Assembly (NCBI GenBank): GCA_947502925.1
Contig: CANNBS010000002.1
Coordinates: 151,079 to 215,078, forward strand
Direction of reading: 5' to 3'
DNA: 64,000 bases
From: an uncultured Marinicella sp.
GTDB taxonomy: Bacteria > Pseudomonadota > Gammaproteobacteria > Xanthomonadales > Marinicellaceae
This document shows positions 56,201-64,000 of this stretch, piece after piece. The notes under the pieces are model-generated. The model made no database searches. It was given only the letters and a program-made list of their open reading frames with translations, and had not been told where the DNA came from. Numbering within the stretch: the first letter of the stretch is position 1; every line of letters begins with the position of its first letter. Made by a program: the position numbers and the translations under genes.

Positions 56201-58141
56201 CTGCGCATCGGCCATATCGATTTGTTCACCGGCCCGGTTAACCGCAATCAGCTGAAAGCCGTTATGGCTGTTGGGATTGGCAAAGCGACTGTCCCATAAA
56301 GGCTTAACGCCAACTGCACGGTCATGCGGCCACACCTGTAAGCGGCTGTAACGCGACAACGGCCGGCCACCGGCTTCATAGACATTGACATGGGCGGTAA
56401 GATTTAACGGAAATTGGGCATCTTGCCACTTATTTGGAATGTTTAAGGTGCCTGTCCCGGCTTCACTCAGTTGCTTCGCATCGACCGTAAACGTGTCATT
56501 GAATGCCTTGTTATGATTGGAACCAAAATTGTATTCCGCATAGGTGTCTTTAAACAGTTTTTGAGCGGATGACAGGGTGACGGTGGCATCAAAACGATTG
56601 CCGGCAGCCGGTGCGCCGTAAAGATAGTCGGCCTGGATATCGATTTTCGCGGCTTCATCGGTGGAAATCTGCGGCTTTTGTGGTTTCAGTGTCATGGTCA
56701 GGCGTTCCGGTAAAAAGTCCTGCACTGAAAAATCAAAGTGAACTCGGCGCTGATCGCTTAAATGCACCACAAATTGCCAGTCTCCGGTCATGGCATTTTC
56801 CGGTAACTGGAAGCTGCTTTCATAAAATCCTTCGGCATCACCGGCCCAGTTAAAATGCCGAATAACGCGATTATCGGGTCGTTTAACATCCACTGTTAAG
56901 GGCAAAGCGGTTTCAAAACGGGCGTCATCATCGCGCAAAAGTCCGTTTATATGAACCGTTTCACCGGGTCGATAGAGGTCTCTGGGCGCGTATAAAAATA
57001 ATTCCCGGGGATGATAATCACGGCCGCTGATGGGGTATTCCGATAAATCGAGCTTCGGCTCATTGAGCCTGAGCAACTGAATTTGATCGCCCTGCTCTGC
57101 GACAATAAACTGAATATTTTTATCAGAAACGCTGCTTAATTTTGCAAAGCCGGCGGCATCGGTTTTGCCTTCGGCTTTAACCTGCCCTTTGTGATTATAT
57201 GCCGTGAGTTGAACGTTTTCATAGGGACTGCCATCCGGTAATTGTTGCGCAAAGACAGCCATAGCATTGTTGTATTGGCGACTGTGCAAGGCGATGTCTG
57301 TTTGTATGAACCAGGTACTGGCATAGTCGTAATCATAATTTTCAGCGCCCATCATGGTGACAAAGTACACCCCGGCCTCATTTAACTTCTCGATGTGTTT
57401 AATCGGTAACTGGTGCTGTTCGGTTTTATTGGCGGTGATGTCCAGTTTGTATTGGGCGGTATAAGCCATATCAGCGACTTCAGAGAGATCACGCAACTGG
57501 TATGTGCTGGTTTTATGCGGGTTTTGTAAGAATTGATGAAGTTGATTCGACTTAATCCGCCAGAATTTTAAATCCACTGCATTTACATTCACGGCTTCAA
57601 TGGGCAATGAGGCATCATGGGGCAACAAGGTATAACCTTGCGATAAAAACCGCACCGATTGCTGAGCCGGTTGGGTTTTGAGCTTTTTTGTGTGATTTTG
57701 ACTGAGTGTTTTGCCCTTATCAGACTGCAACGACTGGCTGACCTTAATTGTATATTCGGTGTCGGTTTCAATGAAAGGATAATACAAAGCCAGACCCTGT
57801 TCACCGACTATCCAGGCCGGCTGGATGCTGTGACCGGCTTCGGTGACTTGTATTAATTGATTAAAATCCTGTCCTCGATCCAGCGGCTGATTAACATTAA
57901 TCTGCAAAGCCGCGGTGTTGTCATAAATCCCCTCAGAAATATTCAGGACCTGAAATTCACCAGCGTGGCTTAGAGAAAATTGAGTGGAATCAGTGGCAGA
58001 TTCTTGATCTTTGTTGGCTTGTTCCTGTTGTGACTCGATGACTTGGCTGTTGGTTTTCTGCTGCGATTGCTTATCGTCCGATTCGCCGCAGGCCGTTAGA
58101 CCCAATACCACTAAAATAAGTGTCCATTTGAATTGTTGCAT
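53219..58141 (-). CDS. yfhM: Bacterial alpha-2-macroglobulin lipoprotein
   Basis: This 1640-residue protein has a lipobox (LTACGES, about residues 14-20) for membrane anchoring in the periplasm. Macroglobulin-like domains follow (FLYAPRDLYRPGETVHINGL) and the thioester motif CLEQ at 1159-1162 (YPYGCLEQTTSRAW), with the alpha-helical thioester domain and C-terminal receptor-like domain after it. It traps proteases in the periplasm. It is co-transcribed with pbpC, linking protease defence with cell-wall repair. Confidence 0.95.
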   Translation of the reverse strand: MQQFKWTLILVVLGLTACGESDDKQSQQKTNSQVIESQQEQANKDQESATDSTQFSLSHAGEFQVLNISEGIYDNTAALQINVNQPLDRGQDFNQLIQVTEAGHSIQPAWIVGEQGLALYYPFIETDTEYTIKVSQSLQSDKGKTLSQNHTKKLKTQPAQQSVRFLSQGYTLLPHDASLPIEAVNVNAVDLKFWRIKSNQLHQFLQNPHKTSTYQLRDLSEVADMAYTAQYKLDITANKTEQHQLPIKHIEKLNEAGVYFVTMMGAENYDYDYASTWFIQTDIALHSRQYNNAMAVFAQQLPDGSPYENVQLTAYNHKGQVKAEGKTDAAGFAKLSSVSDKNIQFIVAEQGDQIQLLRLNEPKLDLSEYPISGRDYHPRELFLYAPRDLYRPGETVHINGLLRDDDARFETALPLTVDVKRPDNRVIRHFNWAGDAEGFYESSFQLPENAMTGDWQFVVHLSDQRRVHFDFSVQDFLPERLTMTLKPQKPQISTDEAAKIDIQADYLYGAPAAGNRFDATVTLSSAQKLFKDTYAEYNFGSNHNKAFNDTFTVDAKQLSEAGTGTLNIPNKWQDAQFPLNLTAHVNVYEAGGRPLSRYSRLQVWPHDRAVGVKPLWDSRFANPNSHNGFQLIAVNRAGEQIDMADAQVVLIQENSERYWHWGDDGWAYRNQEDAQTVYSAIQPLTADQPVTVRLPLQYGQYRLEVRDSEQNILSSYRFFAGWRWYNPNNLQAEKPDQVKLQWQDHAVTPGSQAKLSVQSPFAGTAIITVEADDLLWHRVTELDQPQTEVSIPIDKNWRRHDIYTAVTVIKAGQPNRKHLPQRALGLIHLPLDRQSRQLDVELNHKDKVLPDKSFTVQVKVDNTEDNQQTYVTLAAVDTGVLNVSQFKTPDPFAWFFNPRQYAPAIYDMYGRLIAMIEAKKAVQKFGGDADISRGGDKPKSEVQIVSLLSDKVPLNAQGEADIDFKLPYFNGELRLMAVAFNQSQIGSTDSTVKVAAPVVIEASLPRFMAKGDASSAVIEVHNTEAEAIDLNLNLTTDQALGGEHKTLELALKADEKQRIHLPVTATNRRGQGHLTIRAETQDKAFSMERQWTLGLRPARPAITQQHNVIIQPGNTEPNKSDWYNHFESDGLKVVLTVSDQIILAEEQQLAELLQYPYGCLEQTTSRAWPLILADKDDFAVYARQSNQDLFNKRHEIIETAIGRILSMQKSNGSFGAWSNDSPEANWLTVFATDFLITAKNLGYSVPQKSLQKATERLRYYVRSQFRLQSDLSRYLSDQHTFRVSVKAYAAYVLAESQQLSISDVRRLYDGINNHLNSPLPMAHLASALEQLGDQQRATEAWQKVIDHQWQAKRYGYYGNYGSKIRDYAAVVKLGLESTLLKQLPQSVMSMLPEIKQDLKKRRWLSTQERGILFRTAKTLAGQTDGEWQLSLTNAGQSIDIRRQKDLVNVYVADDAKTEIQLENTGDEPLYADWIYQGYPKKPITLREGVTVSKQYYDLSGKALKMDAVTTGDLILVKVTASLDKDIGYLPDALLVDLLPAGFEPENQALDHAMSLDDIQIDGKTPKQWNKNNRLKHEEYRDDRYVAAFTLSAYQPTHLVYLVRAVTPGTYTVPQALVEDMYRPEIRGLSAGHEDLTVSAR

Positions 58142-58398
58142 TGTTTTTACCCATAATTAATTATCTTAACCCATTGTAGCTAATGAATCTGACAAGAAAA
58201 TGAATAATTCAGGCAAAAAACTGATAAGCGTGAAACGAATCACATTAAACAAAACCTTCTGCAAACAAATCTAAAGCTAATCTGGGACAGGCATCAAAAA
58301 CTACATCGCATCGACATTTTCTTACAATCACAATCGATATTTGCTACAGATTTTATTTTTTAAATCAGCCAAAATGGTTTTTTTACAAGGAGATTGTT

Positions 58399-59334
58399 AT
58401 GACTGTGGCCAGAAAACAGCAAATTTGTGTCGATCAAACGCCTTATTACCACATCGTCTCAAGATGTGTTCGCCAGGCTTATTTGTGTGGATATGATGCC
58501 CATTCACAAAGGTCTTTTGAACACCGTCGGCAGTGGCTGATTGACCGCATCAAAAAGGTGGCTTCTGCTTTTGCTGTTGATGTGTGTTCTTATGCCATTA
58601 TGAATAACCATTTTCATCTGGTCTTACGAATTGGGGATAATACAAAATGGACCGATAAACAAGTACTGATGGCGTGGTTGTCACTCTACTCATTGCCCAC
58701 ACTTTGTCAGCGTTATTTACAGGGTGATATCACCGACGACTCAGAGCTTAAAAGAGTTCAGAAAGATGTAGCGATTTATCGTGATCGGCTATGTTCAATA
58801 TCTTGGTTTATGAAATCAATTAATGAGCACATTGCACGTAAAGCCAATCAAGAAGATGAATGTACCGGTCACTTCTGGGAGTCACGTTTTAAAAGCCAGG
58901 CATTACTGGATGAGCGGGCTTTATTAACGTGTATGGCTTACGCTGATCTGAACCCAATAAGGGCTGGTTTATCCAAGTCTTTGAGTGATTCAGAATTCAC
59001 ATCAATTAAAGAACGAATTGAAAACAAGCAAACGGATTTATTGAGTTTTGGCCAGGGTTATAATGACTTGCCTTACTTTTTTAAAAGTTATCTGGAGTTA
59101 GTTGATCAAACCGGTCGAATAATTCGGGGTGATGATCACGGGTTTATACCTGAAAAAATGCCGGGTATATTAAATGAATTAAACCTCAATCCAGATACCT
59201 GGCTGGATGAATTAAATGGTTATAAAACGTTTGGTTTTTCTGCAGTTGGAACCGTTCAGCAACTTAAAGCATACTCAAATAAAACCAAGAAGAATTGGTC
59301 TGTTGGGATAAGGATTATGCCTGTTTTGGAATAG
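58399..59334 (+). CDS. REP-associated tyrosine transposase (RAYT), copy B
   Basis: The 311-residue protein is colinear with copy A without length difference. It has the HUH motif in NNHFHLVL (H71, H73), a candidate nucleophile Y181 (MAYADLNPIRAG), and ISWFMKSINEHIARKANQED and CTGHFWESRFKSQALLDE. The start is at the ATG at 58399 with AAGGAG 7 nt upstream. The reading frame is intact, so it may be active. Confidence 0.92.
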   Translation: MTVARKQQICVDQTPYYHIVSRCVRQAYLCGYDAHSQRSFEHRRQWLIDRIKKVASAFAVDVCSYAIMNNHFHLVLRIGDNTKWTDKQVLMAWLSLYSLPTLCQRYLQGDITDDSELKRVQKDVAIYRDRLCSISWFMKSINEHIARKANQEDECTGHFWESRFKSQALLDERALLTCMAYADLNPIRAGLSKSLSDSEFTSIKERIENKQTDLLSFGQGYNDLPYFFKSYLELVDQTGRIIRGDDHGFIPEKMPGILNELNLNPDTWLDELNGYKTFGFSAVGTVQQLKAYSNKTKKNWSVGIRIMPVLE

Positions 59335-59360
59335 CATTTATCATCTTAATTTATTTTTTG

Positions 59361-59388
59361 TTTCACAATCGTGGAGCCACATGGCTCG
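59361..59388 (+). repeat. REP-like hairpin of RAYT element B
   Basis: TTTCACAATCGTGGAG can form a six-pair stem with two G-U pairs, followed by CCACATGGCTCG. It lies at the same place as the hairpin of copy A, 27 bp after the transposase, but has decayed. Confidence 0.45.
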
Positions 59389-59575
59389 TTTTAAATAAAT
59401 TGATTTAGCATTATTAACCTTCTTGTGTGATAAAAGCTTAAGCACACTACCAAAATTCACAAAAACTCTTCGAAAATTTAACTTTCAATCTATTTTATAG
59501 TGAAAAACGAATCAATAATTTTGTGGATAAAATGACTGTCCTTTTTTTGAGTTATGAAGAGGTAATTATTCTAAA

Positions 59576-59899
59576 TTATTGGTTATTGTGGATTATTTTC
59601 CAGAATTGTTGGCTGGTTTTAGGGAGGATGGATTTGAGGTGGGTGTTGAGATTAGTGTTAGGAGGGGTTGGGTGGTTGTTGATGTAGTTATAAACATCGG
59701 CGGGGGTGAAGGTGGTTTTGTATTCGGGGCGGACGGCTTGGCTGGTGGCGTAGCACAGATTTTCGGGATAGGAAGTTTCATGCGTAAAAGACATGCCTGT
59801 CCTTTGTTCAAGGGTATGGATAAAATCGAAGCCTTCGCTGTCCTTTTCGTAGATACGAATCATGGCGCGGACAATCTCTTCAGCGGATAAATCAGGCAT
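59576..59899 (-). CDS. Small hypothetical protein
   Basis: The 107-residue protein begins MPDLSAEEIVRAMIRIYEKD and continues EGFDFIHTLEQRTGMSFTH. It is soluble, has no known motif, and ends in a Pro/Asn-rich section. A frame of almost the same length on the + strand lacks protein-like composition, so the minus strand is preferred. It lies 28 bp before the phospholipase D-family gene's end and is not clearly in an operon. Confidence 0.5.
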   Translation of the reverse strand: MPDLSAEEIVRAMIRIYEKDSEGFDFIHTLEQRTGMSFTHETSYPENLCYATSQAVRPEYKTTFTPADVYNYINNHPTPPNTNLNTHLKSILPKTSQQFWKIIHNNQ

Positions 59900-59926
59900 G
59901 GTGGTATGAGTTTATCATGGCGTAAA

Positions 59927-61492
59927 TCATAATAACTTTTGTATGGGCAGCCAGCCGATAAGGGTCAACATTATGCGATTTAAGGCGGTGCTGTGGGGAT
60001 CTTTATGGTAGATCTTGTCGTCATCAGAACTTTGGTATTCGAGCCAGATGATGTCGCCGTCTTCGTCAAGTTCCAAGCGGTAAGCTTGTCTGTGCAGATC
60101 TTGTTGAAAATGTCTGTGGATGTTTTGAGCCAGTTGTGGGTTATCAATGACGACGCCCATTTCGGTGTTGAGCCTGGCTGAGCGTGGATCAAAATTAAAA
60201 GAACCGACAAACACCAGTCGATCGTCCACAGCAAATGTTTTGGCGTGTAAGCTGGCACCTGATGAACCCATAAAGCCCAGGTCGGCTTTATTTTCTTCTA
60301 TGGCGTGATTAACTTTTAATTCATAAAGTTCGACGCCGGCTTTTAGTAAGGGTTTGCGGTATTTGGCATAACCGGCATGGACAGGGATAACATCATTGGC
60401 TTCGAAGGAATTGGTGAGAATACGGACTTTAACGCCACGGGCTGTGAGATTGGCGAAAAGGTTAACTGATTTGGCCGGGACAAAATAAGGCGTCACGATG
60501 TCCATTTTTGATTGGGGTGATTCTAAAATTTCGCTTAAGCGGGTGACCATCAGGACATCTTTTCTGTTCACACCCAATGATTTTTTGGGGTGATCACTGA
60601 TGAGTGTCACCTCAGACCAGGTAGTCACAATATCGTGATTGGGGATGGCCTGAGCTAAATCGCTGTCAATAATGGCCTGTTTATAATCGAGGTATTGTTG
60701 CGATTTTTTAAGCGGTTTGAATGCCTGTCCCAGGAAATCAATATGAGTTCTGTTTTGGTTGATAATTTGATCAGCGCCGATGGCAAGCTGGCTGTTATAA
60801 AACAGGTCAAAATTAGCGGCAATATCCGGAATAACGTGACCAATGGCCAATACATCCAGGTCATTGTAGTGGCGATTTAAACCGGTATCAAAATATTCAT
60901 CGCCAATATTACGACCACCAACAATGGCGGCCAAGCCATCGACAATCATGGCTTTGTTGTGCATGCGGTGATTAAGGCGAAAGAAATCCCAGCTAAAGTT
61001 AATGAGTTTTAATCGCCTGACCACAAATGGATTATACAGGCGGATATCAATCAGTTCGTGTTGATTAAGTTGATTAATAATGGCATCCAAACCATCAATA
61101 CCATTATCATCCAGCAACAAGCGCACCCTCACCCCGCGATCAGCGGCTTTTTGTAAAGCGTGTAACAGCCACAGCCCGGTTAAATCATTGTGCCAAATAT
61201 AATATTGGGCATCGATGCTGACCTGGGCTTTTTCAATCAGTAATAACCGCATAATAAAGGCATCCAAACCACTGGCCAGGGGTTTAATACCGCTTTGTTT
61301 AGGGTGTTGTTGTGCCTGTATATTTATATATTGTGCCCACGGGGTGGTTTTAGGCGCTGTCAGTACATGGCTGTCGGGTCGGCTTTCAATGGATGGCAGT
61401 GTGAAAAGCTGCCGTGCCACCAGCACATACAAAGCAAACAGCAACAATGTGATGACTGAAAATTTGAATGATTTGAGTGCCAGTCGCTTCAT
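59927..61492 (-). CDS. Phospholipase D-family protein (cardiolipin synthase-like)
   Basis: The 521-residue protein has an N-terminal membrane helix (about residues 10-30) and two HKD active sites: H178-x-K180...D185 (HNKAMIVDG) and H416-x-K418...D423 (HAKTFAVDD), each followed by GG/GSxN. This fits the cardiolipin-synthase-C-like group, which makes cardiolipin from two phospholipids. It overlaps the upstream SNF2 gene by 4 bp. Confidence 0.9.
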   Translation of the reverse strand: MKRLALKSFKFSVITLLLFALYVLVARQLFTLPSIESRPDSHVLTAPKTTPWAQYINIQAQQHPKQSGIKPLASGLDAFIMRLLLIEKAQVSIDAQYYIWHNDLTGLWLLHALQKAADRGVRVRLLLDDNGIDGLDAIINQLNQHELIDIRLYNPFVVRRLKLINFSWDFFRLNHRMHNKAMIVDGLAAIVGGRNIGDEYFDTGLNRHYNDLDVLAIGHVIPDIAANFDLFYNSQLAIGADQIINQNRTHIDFLGQAFKPLKKSQQYLDYKQAIIDSDLAQAIPNHDIVTTWSEVTLISDHPKKSLGVNRKDVLMVTRLSEILESPQSKMDIVTPYFVPAKSVNLFANLTARGVKVRILTNSFEANDVIPVHAGYAKYRKPLLKAGVELYELKVNHAIEENKADLGFMGSSGASLHAKTFAVDDRLVFVGSFNFDPRSARLNTEMGVVIDNPQLAQNIHRHFQQDLHRQAYRLELDEDGDIIWLEYQSSDDDKIYHKDPHSTALNRIMLTLIGWLPIQKLL

Positions 61493-64000
61493 GATGAGAT
61501 AGGTTTAAGCAAATCTTGCCATTGATGTTCATTGAGTTTTAAACCGCTGTTGTCAGCGGATAACAGCTGCGAGGCAAGTTCACTCTTTTTCTGCTGCATG
61601 TTATAAATCTTTTCTTCGACGGTGCCCCGGCTAATCAGTTTATAAACGAACACCTGTTTATCCTGACCGATCCGATGGGCGCGGTCACTGGCCTGTTGTT
61701 CAGCGGCCGGATTCCACCAGGGATCATAGTGAATCACGGTATCAGCGGCGGTCAGATTAATGCCTGTACCACCGGCTTTCAAGCTGATGAGGTACACCGG
61801 AACCTCTTCATTCTGGAACCGTTTAATGTCTTTTGTGCGTTGTTTAGCCGGGGTTTTGCCGGTCAACGACAGGTATGGCAGACCGATGGCACTCATGTGT
61901 TCTTCGATTAAAGATAACATGCCGGTGAAAGATGAAAAAATCAATATACGTCTGCCCTCTTCGATCAGATTTGGGATGGCGGTCATCAACCAGTCAAGTT
62001 TCGCTGATGGGGCATCTTTTTCAACCGAATCCAGTTTAACCAAAGCCGGATGGCAACAGACTTGTCGTAATCTCAGTAAGGCATTACCAATCAGGATTTG
62101 ATTGCCCTGATGGTCTTTAAACGCCTGTTTTATTTCATCCACCATGGTGAGGCGAATACTCTCATAAATATGTGCCTGGCGTTCGTCCAGGTCTATCATT
62201 TTTACGATTTCATTTTTATCCGGCAGCTCTTTGGCCACTTGAGACTTGGTGCGGCGCAGGATAAAGGGGGCCATGCGCTGTTGCAGTTCTTGCAGGCGTT
62301 CCTGATTGTGGTCTTTTTCTATGGGGAATTGATAAACCTGCTGGAACAGTTTTTCACTGCCTAAAAACCCCGGCATGAGAAAGTCAAACATGGACCACAG
62401 CTCACCCAAATGATTTTCAACCGGTGTGCCGCTTAAGCATAGTCGGTGCTTGGATGGAATGGCTTTGGCCGCCTGAGCGGTTTGGGTTTTGCGGTTTTTA
62501 ATGGCCTGGGCTTCATCCAGGATTAAATAATGCACCGATTGTTTTCCTAAGATGGCCATATCACGGTTCATAATACCGTAACTGGTGACCACCAGATCAT
62601 AGTCCGACCAGCGCTGATACAGTGAATCACGGTTATCACCGGCTAATATCAAAACCTTTAAATCCGGTGTAAAGCGTTCGGCTTCGGCCTGCCAGTTGCC
62701 CAGTAAGCTGGTCGGTGCCACTAAAAGTGAGGGTGACTGGGCAATATTATCCTGTTTTTGGTGCAGTAATAAGGCCAGTGTCTGGATGGTTTTTCCCAGA
62801 CCCATATCATCGGCCAATAAACCATGCAATTCATGCTGCTGTAAAAAGCTTAACCAGCTAAAGCCTTTGTGTTGATAATCTCTTAATTTTGCCTGTAATC
62901 CTGCCGGTGGCTCTATGCTGGGAAGTTGTTTAACTTTTTGAAGCTGCTCAACTTTATTCTTTATGGCGTCATCACCAATCCATTTTAAGCGACTGCCACC
63001 AGCATCTTCATCCTGAGATTGATGCCTGTCCTCGTTTTTGCCCTCGCTTTTGTTTGGGTCTTGATCTAGCCAGTTTTGCTGAAGTCTGGCCACTTGCATC
63101 AATTGCTGTTCGGGGAGTTGGATTTGTTGTTGTTCATCTAAGGGCTGGTCGCTGTAAAGCTCACCCATGGTAGCAATAATTTGTTTCACTTTGGCCGCAT
63201 CGAGGCCAACCATCTGACCTGATTCCAACTGTAAAACCAGTTCATTCTGAACCTGTTCAAACTGACCGGTTTTAATGGCTTTGACCAGATATGGCATGAT
63301 ATTGACTTGTTGGCCTTCAATCTCGACACCGAGTTCAAGACCATAGGCTGACGTACCACCGCCTGGGGCAGATTTTTTATCAACTTTGACATACCAGTCA
63401 TCGGCTGTTTGGCGGTTAAAGCGAAAGCTGTCGTCAAAGGCCGCATCCCAGCCCAAATCATGCAAAGCCACCATTAAGGTACTGATGCGGACAAAGTCAT
63501 CCGGTATAAAACGATCATTTATTTCAAAGCGACTGCTGATGGGTGCTTCAAAGTGTGCCTGGACTGAGTCAAGCTTTTCCAACAGATAACCATAACCGGC
63601 AATGACTGCCAACTGTTGTTCATCAATGGCCACGCGTCCCCGGCGAACATCACTTAAGGTGAAACTAAAATCATTATCGCCCACATAGAACTCTATTTTG
63701 GCCCAGTCAAACTGATACAAGGTTTGTGGTGGCCAGGGAAATTGCAGGTGTTCACTGTGAATACGAATTCGCGGTTTAATATTCAACGCCCGGGGTAGTT
63801 TAATCGGTTTAATGTCTTTATCCTTGTGCGGCACAAGGGCATTTTCAGCCAGCACAAAATCATAGGATGCAGTTAAACGACGCGGGCTTTCCCGTTGTTC
63901 TGACTGGTATTGATATTGTATCGGGTTACGATAACAGGCACGCCAGAAGCAACGACCGGTCTCTACCATGGCTTTAATAACTTCATCATCGCGTTGTGGG
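61489..64000 (-). CDS. SNF2-family helicase (5' end beyond the window)
   Basis: The frame is open past the Met at 63969 to the window edge (PQRDDEVIKA precedes it), so the start is outside. Visible are a beta-rich N-terminal part beginning around GRCFWRACY, the ATPase motif DDMGLGKTIQTL, the DEAQ box (LILDEAQAIKN), a helicase C-terminal domain with SLKAGGTGINL and DRAHRIGQ. SNF2 proteins are double-stranded DNA translocases; the bacterial HepA-like group with an N-terminal SWIM domain is a likely fit. It is co-transcribed with the phospholipase D gene. Confidence 0.9.
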   Translation of the reverse strand, partial: PQRDDEVIKAMVETGRCFWRACYRNPIQYQYQSEQRESPRRLTASYDFVLAENALVPHKDKDIKPIKLPRALNIKPRIRIHSEHLQFPWPPQTLYQFDWAKIEFYVGDNDFSFTLSDVRRGRVAIDEQQLAVIAGYGYLLEKLDSVQAHFEAPISSRFEINDRFIPDDFVRISTLMVALHDLGWDAAFDDSFRFNRQTADDWYVKVDKKSAPGGGTSAYGLELGVEIEGQQVNIMPYLVKAIKTGQFEQVQNELVLQLESGQMVGLDAAKVKQIIATMGELYSDQPLDEQQQIQLPEQQLMQVARLQQNWLDQDPNKSEGKNEDRHQSQDEDAGGSRLKWIGDDAIKNKVEQLQKVKQLPSIEPPAGLQAKLRDYQHKGFSWLSFLQQHELHGLLADDMGLGKTIQTLALLLHQKQDNIAQSPSLLVAPTSLLGNWQAEAERFTPDLKVLILAGDNRDSLYQRWSDYDLVVTSYGIMNRDMAILGKQSVHYLILDEAQAIKNRKTQTAQAAKAIPSKHRLCLSGTPVENHLGELWSMFDFLMPGFLGSEKLFQQVYQFPIEKDHNQERLQELQQRMAPFILRRTKSQVAKELPDKNEIVKMIDLDERQAHIYESIRLTMVDEIKQAFKDHQGNQILIGNALLRLRQVCCHPALVKLDSVEKDAPSAKLDWLMTAIPNLIEEGRRILIFSSFTGMLSLIEEHMSAIGLPYLSLTGKTPAKQRTKDIKRFQNEEVPVYLISLKAGGTGINLTAADTVIHYDPWWNPAAEQQASDRAHRIGQDKQVFVYKLISRGTVEEKIYNMQQKKSELASQLLSADNSGLKLNEHQWQDLLKPISS

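Larger units (their letters stand above)
58285..59541 (+). mobile_element. RAYT transposon copy B, 1257 bp, with terminal inverted repeats
   Basis: Ends are GGACAGGCAT (58285-58294) and ATGACTGTCC (59532-59541), complementary in 9 of 10 positions. Order is end, 114-bp leader, transposase, 26-bp gap, REP-like hairpin (59361-59388), about 153 bp, end. All spacings match copy A within a few bases. The leader shares GATATTTGCTACAGATTTT-type and AAAATGGTTTT blocks with copy A. Confidence 0.75.

Noticed and set aside
55864-56241. Plus-strand frame of 125 codons inside the alpha-2-macroglobulin gene
   Set aside because: It is antisense to well-conserved coding sequence and rich in Arg/Pro/Ser, typical of a shadow frame.
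56449-56458. GTGCCTGTCC, the RAYT end motif, inside the alpha-2-macroglobulin gene
   Set aside because: It lies in conserved coding sequence without hairpin or second end; a 10-bp match is expected occasionally by chance.
59579-59890. Plus-strand 103-codon frame opposite the small hypothetical gene
   Set aside because: Its translation is Gly/Val-rich and low in complexity, while the minus strand reads as a normal soluble protein; it is a shadow frame.
60721-60730. ATGCCTGTCC, an exact RAYT end motif, inside the phospholipase D gene
   Set aside because: The reading frame continues normally through it and no partner end or hairpin is nearby.

Overview
The window reads as a chromosomal segment of a marine-type gammaproteobacterium. 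The core genes (rib, nad, acs, pbpC and an alpha-2-macroglobulin gene, deaD, a CzcCBA-type efflux operon) are all of gammaproteobacterial type. Two secreted beta-helix proteins end in short aromatic/acidic tails (one ends IFADGFE), as I recall for Marinicella and its relatives. The genus is an inference, not proven here. I saw no rRNA, tRNA or CRISPR array.

Layout. 1-4.9 kb: the 3' part of a metal-efflux RND operon (outer-membrane factor, adaptor, CzcA-like pump). 5-7.3 kb: an FG-GAP gene and a cupin gene, both apparently cut by a 1.26 kb RAYT transposon. 7.4-12.6 kb: an A+T-rich accessory island with two operons, an AAA/TOPRIM-like ATPase plus a putative D-QxK nuclease, and a FimB-sized tyrosine recombinase plus a frameshifted HEPN/Toprim protein. 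12.9-20 kb: the riboflavin operon ribD-ribE-ribB-ribH-ribA, divergent from an NAD operon nadC-nadE-nadD. 20-30.2 kb: housekeeping and surface genes (YbdL aminotransferase, ZIP transporter, CadC-like regulator, beta-helix protein, DEAD-box helicase, NorE/NorF-like pair). 30.3-42.2 kb: a second accessory region with a DinJ/YafQ toxin-antitoxin pair, a transposase-less RAYT derivative, small cassettes, two GIY-YIG genes and a type I restriction-modification operon (hsdR-hsdS-orf-hsdM) with an unrecognised 538-residue protein downstream. 42.4-50.6 kb: single genes (phosphoesterase, KilA-N protein, SdpRI pair, acs, GIY-YIG, beta-helix) separated by many palindromic repeats. 50.8-64 kb: pbpC and an alpha-2-macroglobulin gene, a second RAYT transposon, a phospholipase D-family gene and an SNF2 helicase running off the end.

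The most unusual content is the repeat biology. Two RAYT transposase genes lie inside same-architecture elements of 1259 and 1257 bp with 10-bp terminal inverted repeats (GGACAGKCAT) and a REP-like hairpin at a fixed position. A 350-bp derivative at 31.4 kb keeps both ends and the hairpin but lacks the gene. Independently, a CTCGGG/CCCGAG palindrome family fills intergenic spaces, and two of its copies, flanking a GIY-YIG gene, carry the same ~48-bp sequence nested in their loops. In the restriction-modification island an 87-bp direct repeat brackets another GIY-YIG gene. These, together with the two TOPRIM-type operons at 7.4-12.6 kb, are the best candidates for undescribed biology.
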